A stretch of DNA of 64,000 bases from Smallanthus sonchifolius (Eukaryota; Streptophyta; Magnoliopsida; Asterales; Asteraceae): contig CM042025.1 of assembly GCA_023525975.1 (NCBI GenBank), positions 3,115,001-3,179,000 on the forward strand, read 5' to 3'. This document shows, piece by piece, positions 1-11,167 of this stretch. The notes beneath the pieces were generated by a model, which saw nothing but the letters and a program-made list of their open reading frames with translations, was not told the DNA's origin and made no database searches. Made by a program: the position numbers and the translations under genes. Within the stretch, counting starts at the first letter, position 1; each line of letters opens with the position of its first letter.

Positions 1-2394
1 TTGTAAGTTTTTACAAGATAAAGCTAGTGCGTTGAGCCCACTGTCTTCAATGTGATCTAGTACCTGTGATTATAGATTTCATTAGTTATAAAGATATGGT
101 GATGTTAAAGGGCGGTAGTGTAAATACAAAGAAAGAGTTTCAGCAAAAAGATCCAAGTAGCAAGAGCATACACAAGGATATATTTGTTCTTTGTTTAAGA
201 TAATAGAAGTTATTATATATGATATTTGTCGTTTCCAGAACCCTAAAAGCCAGAAATAGGGGAATGGAGGTATCAAATTGATCCATTATATTTGGGTTGT
301 GCTTTCATCAAAGAGGGTCAAATTGGTCAAATAGAAACATTAAATAAAAGAGACATAAATCGGTTTTATGCAAATATTTAAATTATTATTGTACATTTAG
401 ATAATTACTGTAGCAATATTGTTTTTAATCATAAATAATGAATTATTTATCCAAAATAATAGTAAAAATTGGACCAAAAAGAGTTTGTAAGTCAACCCGA
501 CCCGGACCACTTTGACATATACTAAAATAAATGACCCGTTTCGACCCAAACCCGTTTTGAGTCGTCACCTGACCAACACAACTGCCACTTCTAAGGAAGA
601 TCAATTGCCTAACCATTGCCAAGTTATCTACTTATAGTATGAGCCTGAAAGCAGTAACATCTATTCTGTTGCCACAAAATCGATTTTTTATTTATATTAT
701 TATTTAATCATAATTAACACATTAATTATTTATAATAGCTGTTAAAAACTGGATTTTCCCGATCCGATCTGACCGGTGCAGAAATGACACATTTCAAGTT
801 TCAACCCAAACTCATTTTGACCCATTTTACAACCTGACCGACACGCACAGCAAGAGAACATAACAAGGTGCACTAGAAGTTTTGTGTCAACAATCCATGC
901 ATATTTAACTATTTATAGATCACAGAAACGAGAACAAGTATGGAAACATAACTTACCAATAAACGCTGCAAATTAGGGCATAGACTGATGACTTTAGTGA
1001 TATCAGGACTTCTAATAGTGGCATAACTCAGGTTCAATGTAGTCAACCTAGAACAAACAGAATAGAAGGCTGGAAGATATGACGGGTCAACATCCCAAAA
1101 CCCTGACAGTCCCTTAAGCTCCTTGCAGCCCAAGAAAGCCTTAGATAGAGCTGAATATACATCAGACCGAACTCCGGATAAGTAGGCACCTGTACCCAAC
1201 TCAACCAGCTGTGGGGCCTGCTGCAGTAAAGTGGAAAGCTTGCCAAGTGGTACAGCACGATTGAGTCGGAGGGTCTTCAAGTTGGGTGACCTTGCAACCA
1301 GGCGTTCAAGGGCCGAGAAGCTGACCTCAGAACCCAAACAGGAAATGTTAAGAGATTCAAGTGAGGTAAAAGTGTCAGGAAAGTGACTTAGCCAATGGCC
1401 ACTTGAATCCATCACTTCACTTTCCTGCAAGTCCAATTCTCTCAAGTTTCTGCATTGAAATTCAAATAATGAGAATGCAAGACTACAAAGTCAAACTCTG
1501 TTGTACTAAATATATGTATGTGTGTGTATAAACCACTTGAATTCCAGCTACAACCACAAAATTATGTTTGGGACTGAAGAATCTAGACATGCAGTTTCAA
1601 AGACTAAACAATTGCCTAAAAATTTTGTAGACACTACATAATTATCACTTCTAAAAGAGAATTCCAGGATGAAATGATGAATCAATAAGATTCAAATCAA
1701 TGTAATAAAATCAGAGACAAATGTTGTCAATAAATCAGTTTAGATAACAATGCAAAAGGCCAAAAACTGATAATTTTTCTGCAATGTGTATAGTGATTAA
1801 AATCTGTTTGATTAAGGCTCTCATAATGATAATTCAACTTCCTTCACTAGTTCATTTTAAAAACACATAACATTGTAATAAATAAGACTCTAAACTCAAA
1901 TGTTACTTCAAAACAAACCAGCTAAAGAAGATAATTCACCTGCAATTAGCAGCAATAGCAGAAAGCCCATCCGTACTGAAACCTTCACATGAAGCCAACA
2001 CTAAAACCTTATAGTTCTTAAAAGACGTAGAAATCAACTCCAAACTCTCATCAGTAACCACCATCCACTTAAGCCTAATCTCCTCTAACCAAGGATAAGC
2101 CCTAGACATTTTATCAATCCACGAACACGCATACCCTCCCCACCCCTCCGGTACCAAATTAAAATCCGCAAAATGCGGTTTTCCTTTCAACTCCACCGAC
2201 CTAACCTCCGGAAACCTCCTGATCATGATACCAGGACTCACGGAGTAACAGTTCCCGATGAAAACCTTCCTCCGGCATTTCCGCTCTATCTCATACCACG
2301 ACTTACACACCACCGAAACCACATTCCGGTCCTTATCGGAAGTTATAAACGAGAAAACATGCTCCAACACCTCCTCCGGCAACGAGTACACCAT
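1..2394 (-). CDS. TIR1: TIR1/AFB-type auxin receptor F-box protein, 5' part (exons 1-2 and start of exon 3)
   Basis: Auxin co-receptor subunit of a nuclear SCF ubiquitin ligase that recruits Aux/IAA repressors. Exons on the minus strand: 2394-1940, 1449-957 and 63-1 (runs off the window); all junctions are GT/AG and the phases join. The start is fixed by an in-frame TGA two codons upstream. The F-box lies at about residues 4-41 (LPEEVLEHVFSF, then KDRN and VCKSWYEIER). Leucine-rich repeats follow, with VELKGKPHFADFNLVP, SCEGFSTDGL and GHWLSHFPDT as in TIR1; exon 3 opens VLDHIEDSGL. Conserved residues recalled for TIR1 differ at two sites: Arg to Trp in the RLKRM motif, and Trp to Leu at the end of exon 2. 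Closest by eye to the TIR1/AFB1 clade rather than AFB2/3. Whether it is functional cannot be judged, because the C-terminal two thirds lie outside the window. Confidence 0.93.
64..956 (-). other. Intron 2 of the TIR1-like gene
   Basis: This 893-bp intron has donor GTAAGT and acceptor ending CACAG. Two AT-rich stretches, near 480-560 and 750-840, carry CCCGACCCG- and GACCCATTTT-like words. These are typical of dispersed repeats seen elsewhere in the window, for example in NHX introns 5 and 12, but no element ends could be fixed. Confidence 0.75.
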
Positions 2395-2877
2395 ATTTCA
2401 CGAGATAACGAGATTTTATGTTCGGTACTTAACGACTTACAATCAATCAGCTCTGGAGACGAATCCGTTGGATGTAGGTGAAGTACTTTCTTCAGATCTG
2501 ACGGAATAACGCCATTAACGAGCTCAGATCGAAGTAGGTTTTCAGTTGCAGATGAAAGAGGGAATTTTCACTTGGTGTTTTTGAAAGGTAGCATGACAGA
2601 TGAGGTTAAAATGTGAAGGTGGGTAGGGTAAAAATAGACGGTTGATATTGTGACACGTGTATGTTACGGATATGGACGGTCAAGATGCGTTGTGGTGTTT
2701 GACCTGAGTCAAAAACTTATTATCCTCTTGTGACAAAGCGCAGCCGATAAGGGCTCTCGCCTGCTCAGTGTTGTCATGGTGTTACTTTTTGGTTTTAGGG
2801 GTGTTTGGGTGGTGTTGGTTTGGGATATGGGGGAATTGGTTTGAAACTCGAATAATGGGGAATCCTTCATACAGAAC
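2395..2877 (-). promoter_or_regulatory. 5' leader and promoter-proximal region of the TIR1-like gene
   Basis: This gap between the start codon and the next transposon must hold the leader and the proximal promoter. A CACGTG-containing word (ACACGTGT) lies near 2651-2660. No convincing TATA box was found. The promoter is cut off at 2878 by a hAT insertion. Confidence 0.4.
2492..2515 (-). promoter_or_regulatory. Short upstream ORF in the TIR1-like 5' leader
   Basis: An ATG 121 bases upstream of the main start opens a seven-codon frame (MALFRQI, then TGA). It does not overlap the main frame. It may lower translation of the receptor if the leader starts upstream of it; the transcription start is unknown. 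Confidence 0.4.
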
Positions 2878-3235
2878 TAGGCATTTAAACGAAACGAACG
2901 AACACGAACATCAGCGTGTTCGTGTTCGTTTATTTAACTTTAACCGAACACGAACACATAATCAAACAGGTTTTTTTGTTCATGTTCGTTCGTTAAGAAA
3001 ATGGAAAAAGTTCGTGTTCGTTCGTTAAAAAGCTAAACGAAAAGTTAATGAACGTAAACGAACATATGTGAACAAACAAACACAAACATAAATGAATATT
3101 AATGAACACAAACGAACAAGTCTAATACATCATATATAATTCATACAAAAACACATGTAAATTAGGAAGTCCGATGGTTTCTCTAGATAATATAAGAGAA
3201 TATTGAAAGCAATCCCAAGCGTTTTTTATTATACA

Positions 3236-3610
3236 CTAGGTTAAAACTCATGTATTACATGGGTTGAATAAATACAAATTGTTATAAAACAACAGTTTCT
3301 ATAAAGATTTATATGTTGGATCTTGGATATTATCAGTTATCGGTGAAATAAGAAATAATGAATATTTAAGAATTATAAATAACAAATAATGAAGATTTAA
3401 GAATTATAAAATTGTATTTTAAAATAAAATATAATTAAAATTTTCTTATGATTTTATAATTTTTTATAAAATATTAGAATAAATTTTAGATATTTAATTA
3501 TTTAACATTATCATTATTTAATAGCAGAGAGAGAGACGGAAAACAAAAATCTAGATTTTAGCAGAAGTCGACACTTAGGAAGTATAGTTATTCATTTATT
3601 ATAATATAGA
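3236..3610 (-). mobile_element. Short non-autonomous Helitron, left unit of a composite
   Basis: Read on the minus strand, the 3' end is a hairpin-like word around ATGTATTACAT followed by AACCTAG and then T, matching the Helitron CTRR-T end. The 5' end TCTATATTATAATAAATG lies at 3610. It joins directly to the next unit. The same pair occurs at 52177-52939. Confidence 0.7.
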
Positions 3611-4020
3611 TTAGAAATTCGGTATATTACACAAAATGAATAAATGCAATGTTATATATACTTAGTAATAAAGATTTACATATTACATATTTATGACATA
3701 TTACAAGGTTTTTTAATACAAATTTTAGAAACGTTATATTGTTCTTTTTTAAAAATGTTTTATAAAAGAATAAAAGAAATGTTGAAATTATAAAAATGTT
3801 TTATTAACAAATCTATTTTTTTAAATAAAAAACGTTTTGTAAAAATAATTATAGAAGTCGTTATTATTTAATAGGAGAGAGAACCGGGAAACAAAAACTA
3901 AACTTTTTTTTTAAAGAAATTCGTATAATTAATAGGAGAAAGACGCGGAAAAAAAATGTTGAGGATGAACATGAAAATGACAAGTGTACACCAAAACCTT
4001 TATTTACTATATAGTATAGA
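3611..4020 (-). mobile_element. Short non-autonomous Helitron, right unit of a composite
   Basis: The 5' end TCTATACTATATAGTAAATA (minus strand) lies at 4020 and is followed by A in the flank. The 3' hairpin around GGTATATTACAC is decayed. Internal landmarks shared with the other copies are AATAGGAGAGA, GCGGGAAA-like words and a poly-purine stretch. Confidence 0.7.
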
Positions 4021-4185
4021 TTTATACCGGTTCTTGAGAATAAATAAAATAAAAAAACAACTATTTAACCCATTTATGATAATACAAGGTTCCTACATAT
4101 TTAAATATTTTAGAAAAGTAAAGAAATATAAATGGGTTTAAAAACGAACAGACATATAATATATATATATATAATATATATATAT

Positions 4186-4582
4186 GGTTAGGTTCAAATG
4201 AAAACTCATAAATACTTGAGAACTCGTCAAAAAACCAATTAAAACCATTTTTTTTGTTTTCACTATCTTTATTATTAAAATATAACATAAAAAATGATTT
4301 ATCGTTTTCAATTAATTCATCCCTTCCCTCTAAATTATCCTTAAAAAAATTTATATACATGTGTAAATGGTAAACACTTACACATGTGTAAGTAGTAAAC
4401 TTACACAAGTGTATAATTTTTTTTAATATATGAAGACATGTAAATTTACATATATAAATTAATTTTTTATGTTATATTCTAACAATAAAAATAGTAAAAA
4501 TAAAAAAATGGTTTTGATTGGATTTTTGACAAGTTCTCGTGAGTTCTCAAAATATTTAGGAGTTCTCAAATGATCCATTCCC
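4186..4582. mobile_element. Long-TIR foldback MITE in a (TA)n tract
   Basis: The outer roughly 130 bases are inverted copies: GGTTCAAATGAAAACTCATA on the left matches GGATCATTTGAGAACTC read inward from the right. The arms include AAAACCATTTTTTT. Both sides are TA microsatellite (4154-4185 and 4584-4645). A second copy is at about 53585-54640. It has no coding capacity. Confidence 0.7.
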
Positions 4583-4588
4583 TATATA

Positions 4589-4639
<51 letters not shown>

Positions 4640-4820
4640 ATATATACGAACGAACATAAATGAACGAACAAGACATGTGTTCATTTCGTTCGTTTAATTA
4701 AATGAACAAAAAAATTTGTTCATCTTCGTTCATTTATTTAAATGAACGAACATAAACGAACTTCCCGTCAAACAGTTCATGAAAGTTCGGTTCATTTATA
4801 GGCCTATACAGAACTAAATA

Positions 4821-4990
4821 TTTTTTTTTTTGAACGGCAACACCTAAATATTATAGGATAATTGGGTTTCCCCGGGGCAACACCTAGAACATCAAGGCAG
4901 CCCACCACAAGAGAAACCCCCCATCTAGGTAAACTATCTGACCTGACCTGACCTGACCTGACCTGACCTGACCACCTATCCGTTTTTTTG
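4821..4990 (-). mobile_element. SINE, 3' part only
   Basis: The minus strand ends GCCGTTCAAAAAAAAAAA, matching the complete SINE at 47942-48159 (shared GGTATTGCCCCGGGGAAACC region). The tRNA-like 5' part is missing. In place of the two TGACC copies of the complete element there are seven exact copies of TGACC at 4939-4973. Confidence 0.75.
4939..4973. repeat. TGACC minisatellite, 7 copies
   Basis: Seven exact tandem copies of the 5-base unit TGACC lie inside the SINE remnant. The related SINE at about 48054-48065 has only two, so the array grew after insertion or in a source copy. Confidence 0.95.
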
Positions 4991-6001
4991 TTGAACTAAA
5001 TGGTTGTCCGGATTTTTTAAACCATGGTTGGGTTATACCGTGGTTAAAGATAACAATCATGTGGTTTAAAAGCATTGTCCCTGTAGATTAATAGGGGCGG
5101 GCCACGATGGGTCGATGACAGAGTGGGGTCGGTGTGAAAGTAAATAACCGAATTATAGTATGGTACGATGGGCAGTCTTAACCGACCGGTAGATCTTAGC
5201 CGTCCAATCATACGTGGGACTGATTAGTGTCCATCCAATCATATGATGTGTTTTCAATTAATGAAATATAATAATTAATACCAATCATAAGGTATTCAAA
5301 GTAAATTTGGCAAAAACGATTTGATGGTCGATCGGGTCGGGTAATTGGTGAAAATTGATTATGTTCAAATTGAGATTAATGAAATATAATAATTAATACC
5401 AATCATAAGGTATTCAAAGTAAATTTACTATAAATTCATATTTTGAGATTATGGTCAACTTTAAGTATGGCAAAAACGATTTGATGGTCGATCGGGTCGG
5501 GTAATTGGTGAAAATTGATTATGTTCAAATTGAGACCACGTTGAAATGAATCGTTTAAAAAAAGTATATATGAGTCCATCCGCTATATTTTTTTATGGCA
5601 GCTATTGATAACGGGTGACGATGTAGGTGGGGTCGCGATGGTCTTCATGGTTGGGGTTGCCCGCGATAGAGGTGGTTGTGGTGGGTAACGACAGTGGTGA
5701 CAAGATTTTGATTTATTTTTACATTTTTTTTGTAAGAATTAAAATTTTACGTATCATTGTAAATTATAATAACTTATTATTATACATCATACATCATTTG
5801 TATGATGATCTGCTATAAATCCTTTTTGTACCGATTTATATATAAATATTTCTTTATAACAGTTATAAAATATTATATTTATAACATATTATACAACTTT
5901 TTTATATGATGATTATTTATAAACTTTTTACCTATCAAATTTTCATATTGTCGTTTTTTTTTAAATATAAAATATCGGATTTATTTAAATATGTATATCA
6001 A
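4991..6001. other. Intergenic, AT-rich
   Basis: No gene is seen. Apart from the tandem duplication at 5257-5534, it contains a GGTGGGGT/GGTTGTGGTGG-rich patch near 5620-5700 and then AT-rich DNA. Confidence 0.6.
5257..5534. repeat. Direct tandem duplication with an internal indel
   Basis: Unit 1 is 5257-5374 and unit 2 is 5375-5534. They are nearly identical (both contain CAATCATAAGGTATTCAAAG and GATCGGGTCGGGTAATTGG). Unit 2 has about 42 extra bases after GTAAATTT that unit 1 lacks. Confidence 0.93.
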
Positions 6002-6032
6002 CTAGTAAACACAACCCGCGCTTCGCGGCGGG
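6002..6032 (-). mobile_element. Helitron 3' terminus
   Basis: On the minus strand CCCGCCGCGAAGCGCGGG forms a GC-rich hairpin (6015-6032), followed after about nine bases by CTAG and then T at 6001. This is the standard Helitron 3' signature. The element extends rightward; its 5' TC end was not fixed. It probably covers the MOB1 fragment at 7424-7718. Confidence 0.75.
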
Positions 6033-7423
6033 TTTAGCATGTTTTTACAATTATTACAATGATTAGTTGTGGACAACTATCATTAGGTAAAAAAAAACAT
6101 GAATTACATAAAGGCATAGAATCTGCAGTAGGTCCATGAATCTAATAAGAGGGTAGGAATGCTTTTGGGTTCATAAAGGGTGTTACAAAATATGGAATTA
6201 CAACAAAACAGGAACCATGACAACCTATAACAGAATTTTAAAACACCTGAAACTAAAATAAGCAGTTTTTTTCTGTTTTGAGAACCGTCTAACCTCCGAT
6301 CCCTCCGCTGCTGATACCATCAACCTCCCTTATTACGCCGCACTCAACTCCATCCACCACCTAAGAACCACGATCACGATCAGTTGCTCGTACTTGCAGG
6401 CAGTGCGTAGGATTTCAGTCAGCCATTAGGTAACGATCAGCCTTCATCAGCAAAAAGAGAAATCACAACAAAATTGAGAAATAATTGAATCTTATTTATG
6501 TTTCTGGTATTTCATAATCAAGAAGATGAAACAGAAAGCAAGATATTTTAGATTTTGGAAACAAATGGACAACATATTTCTCACCAAATAACTTGCAGTG
6601 TACAAAACAATGGTTAAAAAGACAAATCTAACCCATCTCAGGACAACAGAACCTCGTGTAAGAGCAGCACCAAAGCCAACAGACGCGATGAGTTGACCTT
6701 GTTTGACTTTTCCGCTTCTAACAGTAACACCTACGGTATAGAGGATGCACTTGTGTTGCCATAATTTGCCAAATATGATATCACTCTATCCTTTGGGACT
6801 TCTAGTCTTGTTGCTACTCCATTAATGATCCTCTAGTTAGCCTTCACATAAAATTACACAAATTCCCTTATAAAGAAGTAAGTTTATTAATCTTGCTCAA
6901 GAAATACCTGTCAACTTCAACCAATTTACTAATAAGTTATTAATGAGCTGATTCGGGTTATGATTCCCAAATGGATCAAACATATAAAAAAAACTTTGCT
7001 TAAAAGAAACGGGTCAAAAGTCCACATTATATTGTTAATGCATTTAAGCTCCTAAATCATTTCATTCAAAAAATAGGACTATTACTGAAATAATAACATT
7101 TTTACATTGATATTTGAGACACAAATTATTTATAAAAATAATAAAAGCTTTTGTAGAAAAAGTATTTTGGCCCAACCCAGCCCATAGTATAGTCAATAAA
7201 AAAAAACCCGACTCACCCATTTTGCCACCTATAATCTAAGAATCTAATGGGTCGAAAGTCTACATAATATTGTTAATGCATTTAACCTTGTGAATAATTT
7301 TATTCAAAAAAATAGATTACTACTGAAAATATATAATTTCTGCAATCATTCGACACTAATTATTTATAAAAATAAAAAATAAAACCTTTGAAGAAAAACT
7401 ACATCGCAGTATGCTGCAATGAC
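6033..7423. other. Probable Helitron interior, no recognised gene
   Basis: Contains possible exon-like stretches (6290-6440) but no frame I can assign. At 7020-7080 and 7250-7330 there are two diverged copies of a stretch with TTGTTAATGCATTTAA and GGACTATTACTGAAA-like words. Confidence 0.5.
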
Positions 7424-7718
7424 GTACTTTGGACCAGCAGTCATAGTTGGCCAGATCTTGGTGTACAGAAATCAGTTAGGGTTCCATAGAGAAGATTCAC
7501 CTGGTTGAAGAAATCCATAGCTGACAATCAAAAGGCAAACCACCTTCATTCTTCTTTCACATAATGAAATTTATTCAACATGACAACAAGTAAAAAAAGA
7601 CATATATTTACTGTTGACAGCAACCATTCATTTATATCCTCCCCAGGAGGAAGTGTCACAGCCTCTCTCAGATTTCCACTACCCAAAGTAGCATAAATGC
7701 GTTGATTTAGTTGTGCCC
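7424..7718 (-). pseudogene. MOB1 kinase-activator gene fragment (two exons plus intron)
   Basis: MOB1 proteins activate NDR/LATS-type kinases. Exon A (7718-7612) encodes GAQL, then ATLGSGNLREAV and LPPGEDINEW, the N-terminal MOB1 signature. A GT-AG intron (7611-7521) follows. Exon B (7520 to about 7424) encodes MDFFNQVNLLYGTLTDFCTP and, in another frame, PTMTAGPKY. Two single-base losses break the frame: one after NEW (near 7624) and one between FCTP and PTMTAG (near 7450). The rest of the gene is absent. Because the intron is kept, this is a copy of genomic DNA and not of a processed mRNA; capture by the Helitron ending at 6002 is the likely route. Confidence 0.85.
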
Positions 7719-9700
7719 CTGTACAATAGAATGGATTTTTGATGATTTTTAAAACAAAATTTGACATGTCAATTGAGTTTTATGAAATCCAAAGCCACCA
7801 AGAATTAAAGAGATTAACTTTATGAAGGCGCGCTCTTTATTAGACGAAATGTCGTCCGGGTCCGGTTCCTGCAAAATTCAGAGAATTAAACAACTTAAGG
7901 TCACCAGACACGAATAACAGTGATCGGGTATAATGAAGCAGTTTAAATGTGTAAAAGTAATTTTCTGAGCTTTTGTAGCAGAAACACTTTTACAATAATC
8001 TTTTTTAGTGATTTACAATGAAGTTCCCCCAATTTGAACATTATTCTGTAATTTGGCCAACACCCAAATCAATACGCCGAATCGTCCCTACACGAACGCC
8101 CCCAATTTCAAAAGATTTTAAATTCCGACATCTGAAATCAAACATATGACTTCCCATTTTCAAAAGATTCAATACCAGTTCAGTACCTAAATTCTCAAAT
8201 CGAAATAAAAATCAATACTGCAAAAGCCAAAATGTTTTCCCTAAACTTAAAGTAATCGAGCGTCAATTGAATAAAAAAAACTCAAAACTAAACATAATCA
8301 GGATGAAGTAACGATCAAGAAAGTAATCACGATGCGTGATCCATAGAAGAAAGATGAACAAAACCCTCTAAAATAAAGATGTAATATAGATGCAAAGTGC
8401 TCCTATCACTTTACGAATAACAGTTGCGATATTGAATTGTTTAGAGCATAAACTAATAACGCAAAATGAGATTGAACACTAACCTCAATGATTTGTGGGT
8501 TTTGGAGTTGAAAGGATTCAACCCCAAATAACAAAATCCAGGGATCTTAATCATCAATCTCCATCAAGTTTACTTTCAAATCCTAACACCATAAACATAA
8601 TTGAAATTAAGAGACAACAAATATTGAAACTTAAATCGAATTGAGTAGAACTTTTATTTTCCTCTAACCCTAGCTATGCTAACTCAATAACGATTAATCA
8701 AACATGAAAATCTTAAAATCAAACTCACGTTAACAACAATCAATAAACCACATACGAAACCTAGAACTCCAATTTTGCATCAATAAGTTGCATTACCTGT
8801 TCCATTTAACCTTCAGATCCTTCCACATTAGTCTCAAAATTGCACTTAGAAACAGCATAGATCAGCCACCAAATAGCAAATGCAGTGGCCATCAAAAGTG
8901 AAGACATGCTGAAGAAGAAGAAGAAGAAGAAGCAGCAGCAGATAAACAGGTTGAATTACTTTTATGAAGATGAAGTTATCATCAAAGTATTCATCTTCTT
9001 CGTAGCCGTCGTCCTCTGGAGAGTGTAATCAGAGAGAAAAGTGAAAGACGATTAGGTTTCAGATAAAAGGAAAATAGAGATGGGAGAGAATGGCGTTGAA
9101 AGGAAGAGAAGGCGTCTCTCTGCGGTGGCAATGTGGGAAGTTGCGGTAGAGTGCGATGATAATCGTGAGCAGTCAGACGTGGTCCAATGAAAGCCGAGAA
9201 CTATTCATCAGCGGTGTCCTTTAATCTGATTTGTAACGCGCTAAGCGGGGAGGCATGTATTTATTCTCAAAACTATAGTTGTAAGTCGTGCTTGTACATT
9301 TTGAAAGTTGAAACGTTAATACAACGATAGTGTTAAAATTTATAACATAAAAATATGAAAAAAATAAAATGTTCTTACATACTAAAACAAAACGTTGAAA
9401 CCTAGGGGAAAAACAAAAAGAAATGAGTTGGAATAAACAAAACTTAAAAAAAGATTAAAAAATAACACAAAAAAAGAAGAAAAATACCACACCCAAGGTT
9501 CCAACCCAGGTAGATGGAGCACGGGGCGCGTCTTTCTGTTGGGCCAGGTGATACTTTTGTTTTTGAACTTTCAATTTACTCATTTATACATACACAAAAT
9601 AATAAAAAAAAGATCAGTCAACACGTGACATGTGACATCACCGCCCAAAACAACAAATTCCGAATTAGAAGTGTTAACTCCTTATTATTAACTTATTTAA
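7719..9700. other. Captured or intergenic DNA without a recognised gene
   Basis: The minus strand from about 9230 looks like a plant 5' leader: CT-rich, and a CTTCTT repeat complement at 8912-8933. It leads to a 33-codon ORF (8907-8806) with a hydrophobic stretch around ATAFAIWWLIYAVS and a possible GT donor just after it. I do not recognise it. It could be a first exon of another captured gene. From 9300 to 9700 the sequence is AT-rich. Confidence 0.4.
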
Positions 9701-11165
9701 AACCCGTGTGGAGGAATAGTAGTACACTAATATACATCTCTTTTTGCTTTGGGTACAAGTCTTTCTTTTTGCTGCTTTAGTAGTCTCATTCCCCTTTTCA
9801 CACAAACCCAGATTAGGGTTTCCTTCACCATTGACCTTCTCTATCTTAATCGCTCTGTCTCTCCTGGTTGCTTTCAACGTTGGAAGCTCATGGCTTATAC
9901 GTGTGTGCACCACAACCACGTATTCACGACCTTCTCTTGCGTTTCAAGACACACACATAGATAGAGAGGAATCAGAAAAGGGAGACGACGGTGGAGGTGA
10001 GCGTTGGTTCGATGGCGGAGAATTGGATACGACAGTGGTGGTTGCTGTGGTGTTCGACGGCGGTTCACACAGTGAGAGAGGGTTCGACGGAAGCCGCCGG
10101 CTAGGTTTCGCTAGCTTCCCGTCGTCCTTGGTTTAGGGTTTCTCAGACTGTTCTTCTTCGTCCAAACGCGCAGTTGGCACCGGTTTTCCACCTCTCGCTA
10201 CAATGCTACTTCTTAGTCGGTATGTTTTTTATTTCCATTTGGTCTTTGGCTTTCTGCGTTCATTTTTGTAACCCATGTAGGTATGCCTTCGAATGTCCTA
10301 GGACAGGGTACAGGTATGGCAGGTTTCTTCTGTTATGTGTTTTTTAATTTAAGGTTTCATATTCTGAATTTGTATCTTCAAATTGACATTGATTTTGGTG
10401 TTGAACCTGAACCTGCAGCCATCAACAAGAACCTTATGAATCTAAGTCAGACCTGAGCTCTTGGACATCATCCTAGCAAAGGTATAATTGAACTTCAACA
10501 CCTCTGTTGCAATTTAATTGAATAACTGATTTTGCATCATATGGTTTTTTGTTTGACAGGAAACCCATTTGCTCTAATTAGTTTTTTGTTTAAATTCGTG
10601 TACGTCTGATTGTTTATGTTTATCTTCTATGTAGATTGGTGCTAACGATTGTTTATTTTATGGTTTACAGAGGGTATATGCGTATGTAAGATATTTTTAG
10701 CCTTCATTCTTAAGCAATTGTGGTATGCATTGTGTTGTTACATTCATTCCCGAAATTCATTGCATTTTTTGATAGGGTACGGTTTTACAGCATTCTCGAT
10801 TTGGGGATTCATGCCAAGGAGAGGATTAATGTCAATCAGAGGCTATAATGACTGTCGTGAAAATCATTGCAGCCACTCGCAATCTTACGATGATGAAAAA
10901 CCGCGGCACATGCCTTTGACTTGGCGGCATTGAATTAATGGGGACAAGACACTATCCTCAGTTTTCCAGTAATTTTCTTCTTTCTGATGGTATGTGTATA
11001 TGATTGTCACAACTTTTTTTTCCATTATGTGTAACTCATTTTGGCTCTATGCTTTTCATTAAATTTTATTACTTTAGGGGTTTTGATTATGAGAGCAGGT
11101 TAATAGATGAGGCTGTGATAACTGAACATTATCTGAGTGAAGATCGGTTCAATACCTTAGATGGC
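9700..11165 (+). other. Gene-like leader and exon fragments, unidentified
   Basis: GC-richer DNA at 9960-10140 (GACGGTGG- and GGCGGTTCG-like words) resembles a plant 5' region. Several short frames follow, such as one ending IRGYNDCRE (10649-10933) and one with DEAVITEHYLSEDRF (11004-11204), with plausible splice sites. None matches a family I can name. The block probably belongs to the Helitron ending at 13531. Confidence 0.35.
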
Positions 11166-11167
11166 GA

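Larger units (their letters stand above)
2878..4806. mobile_element. GAACG-rich hAT-type element with later insertions inside
   Basis: The element begins TAGGCATTTAAACGAA and ends in the inverted form TTCATTTATAGGCCTA. It is flanked by a perfect 8-bp duplication TACAGAAC (2870-2877 and 4807-4814). Both ends are packed with GTTCGTT/AACGAAC words (2878-3125 and about 4645-4800), likely subterminal repeats. Inside lie two Helitrons (3236-4020) and a foldback MITE (4186-4582). No transposase is seen, so it is non-autonomous. The 8-bp duplication and the YARNG-type end place it in hAT. Confidence 0.82.

Noticed and set aside
2173..2509. Plus-strand open frames over the TIR1-like exon 1
   Set aside because: They mirror the minus-strand coding exon and have no domain.
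4141..4200. TA repeats as an origin or regulatory site
   Set aside because: They are ordinary TA microsatellites next to MITEs.
9744..10136. 130-codon frame as a protein gene
   Set aside because: Composition-driven (GGGERW, DGGE words), no domain, resembles a 5' leader of a captured gene.
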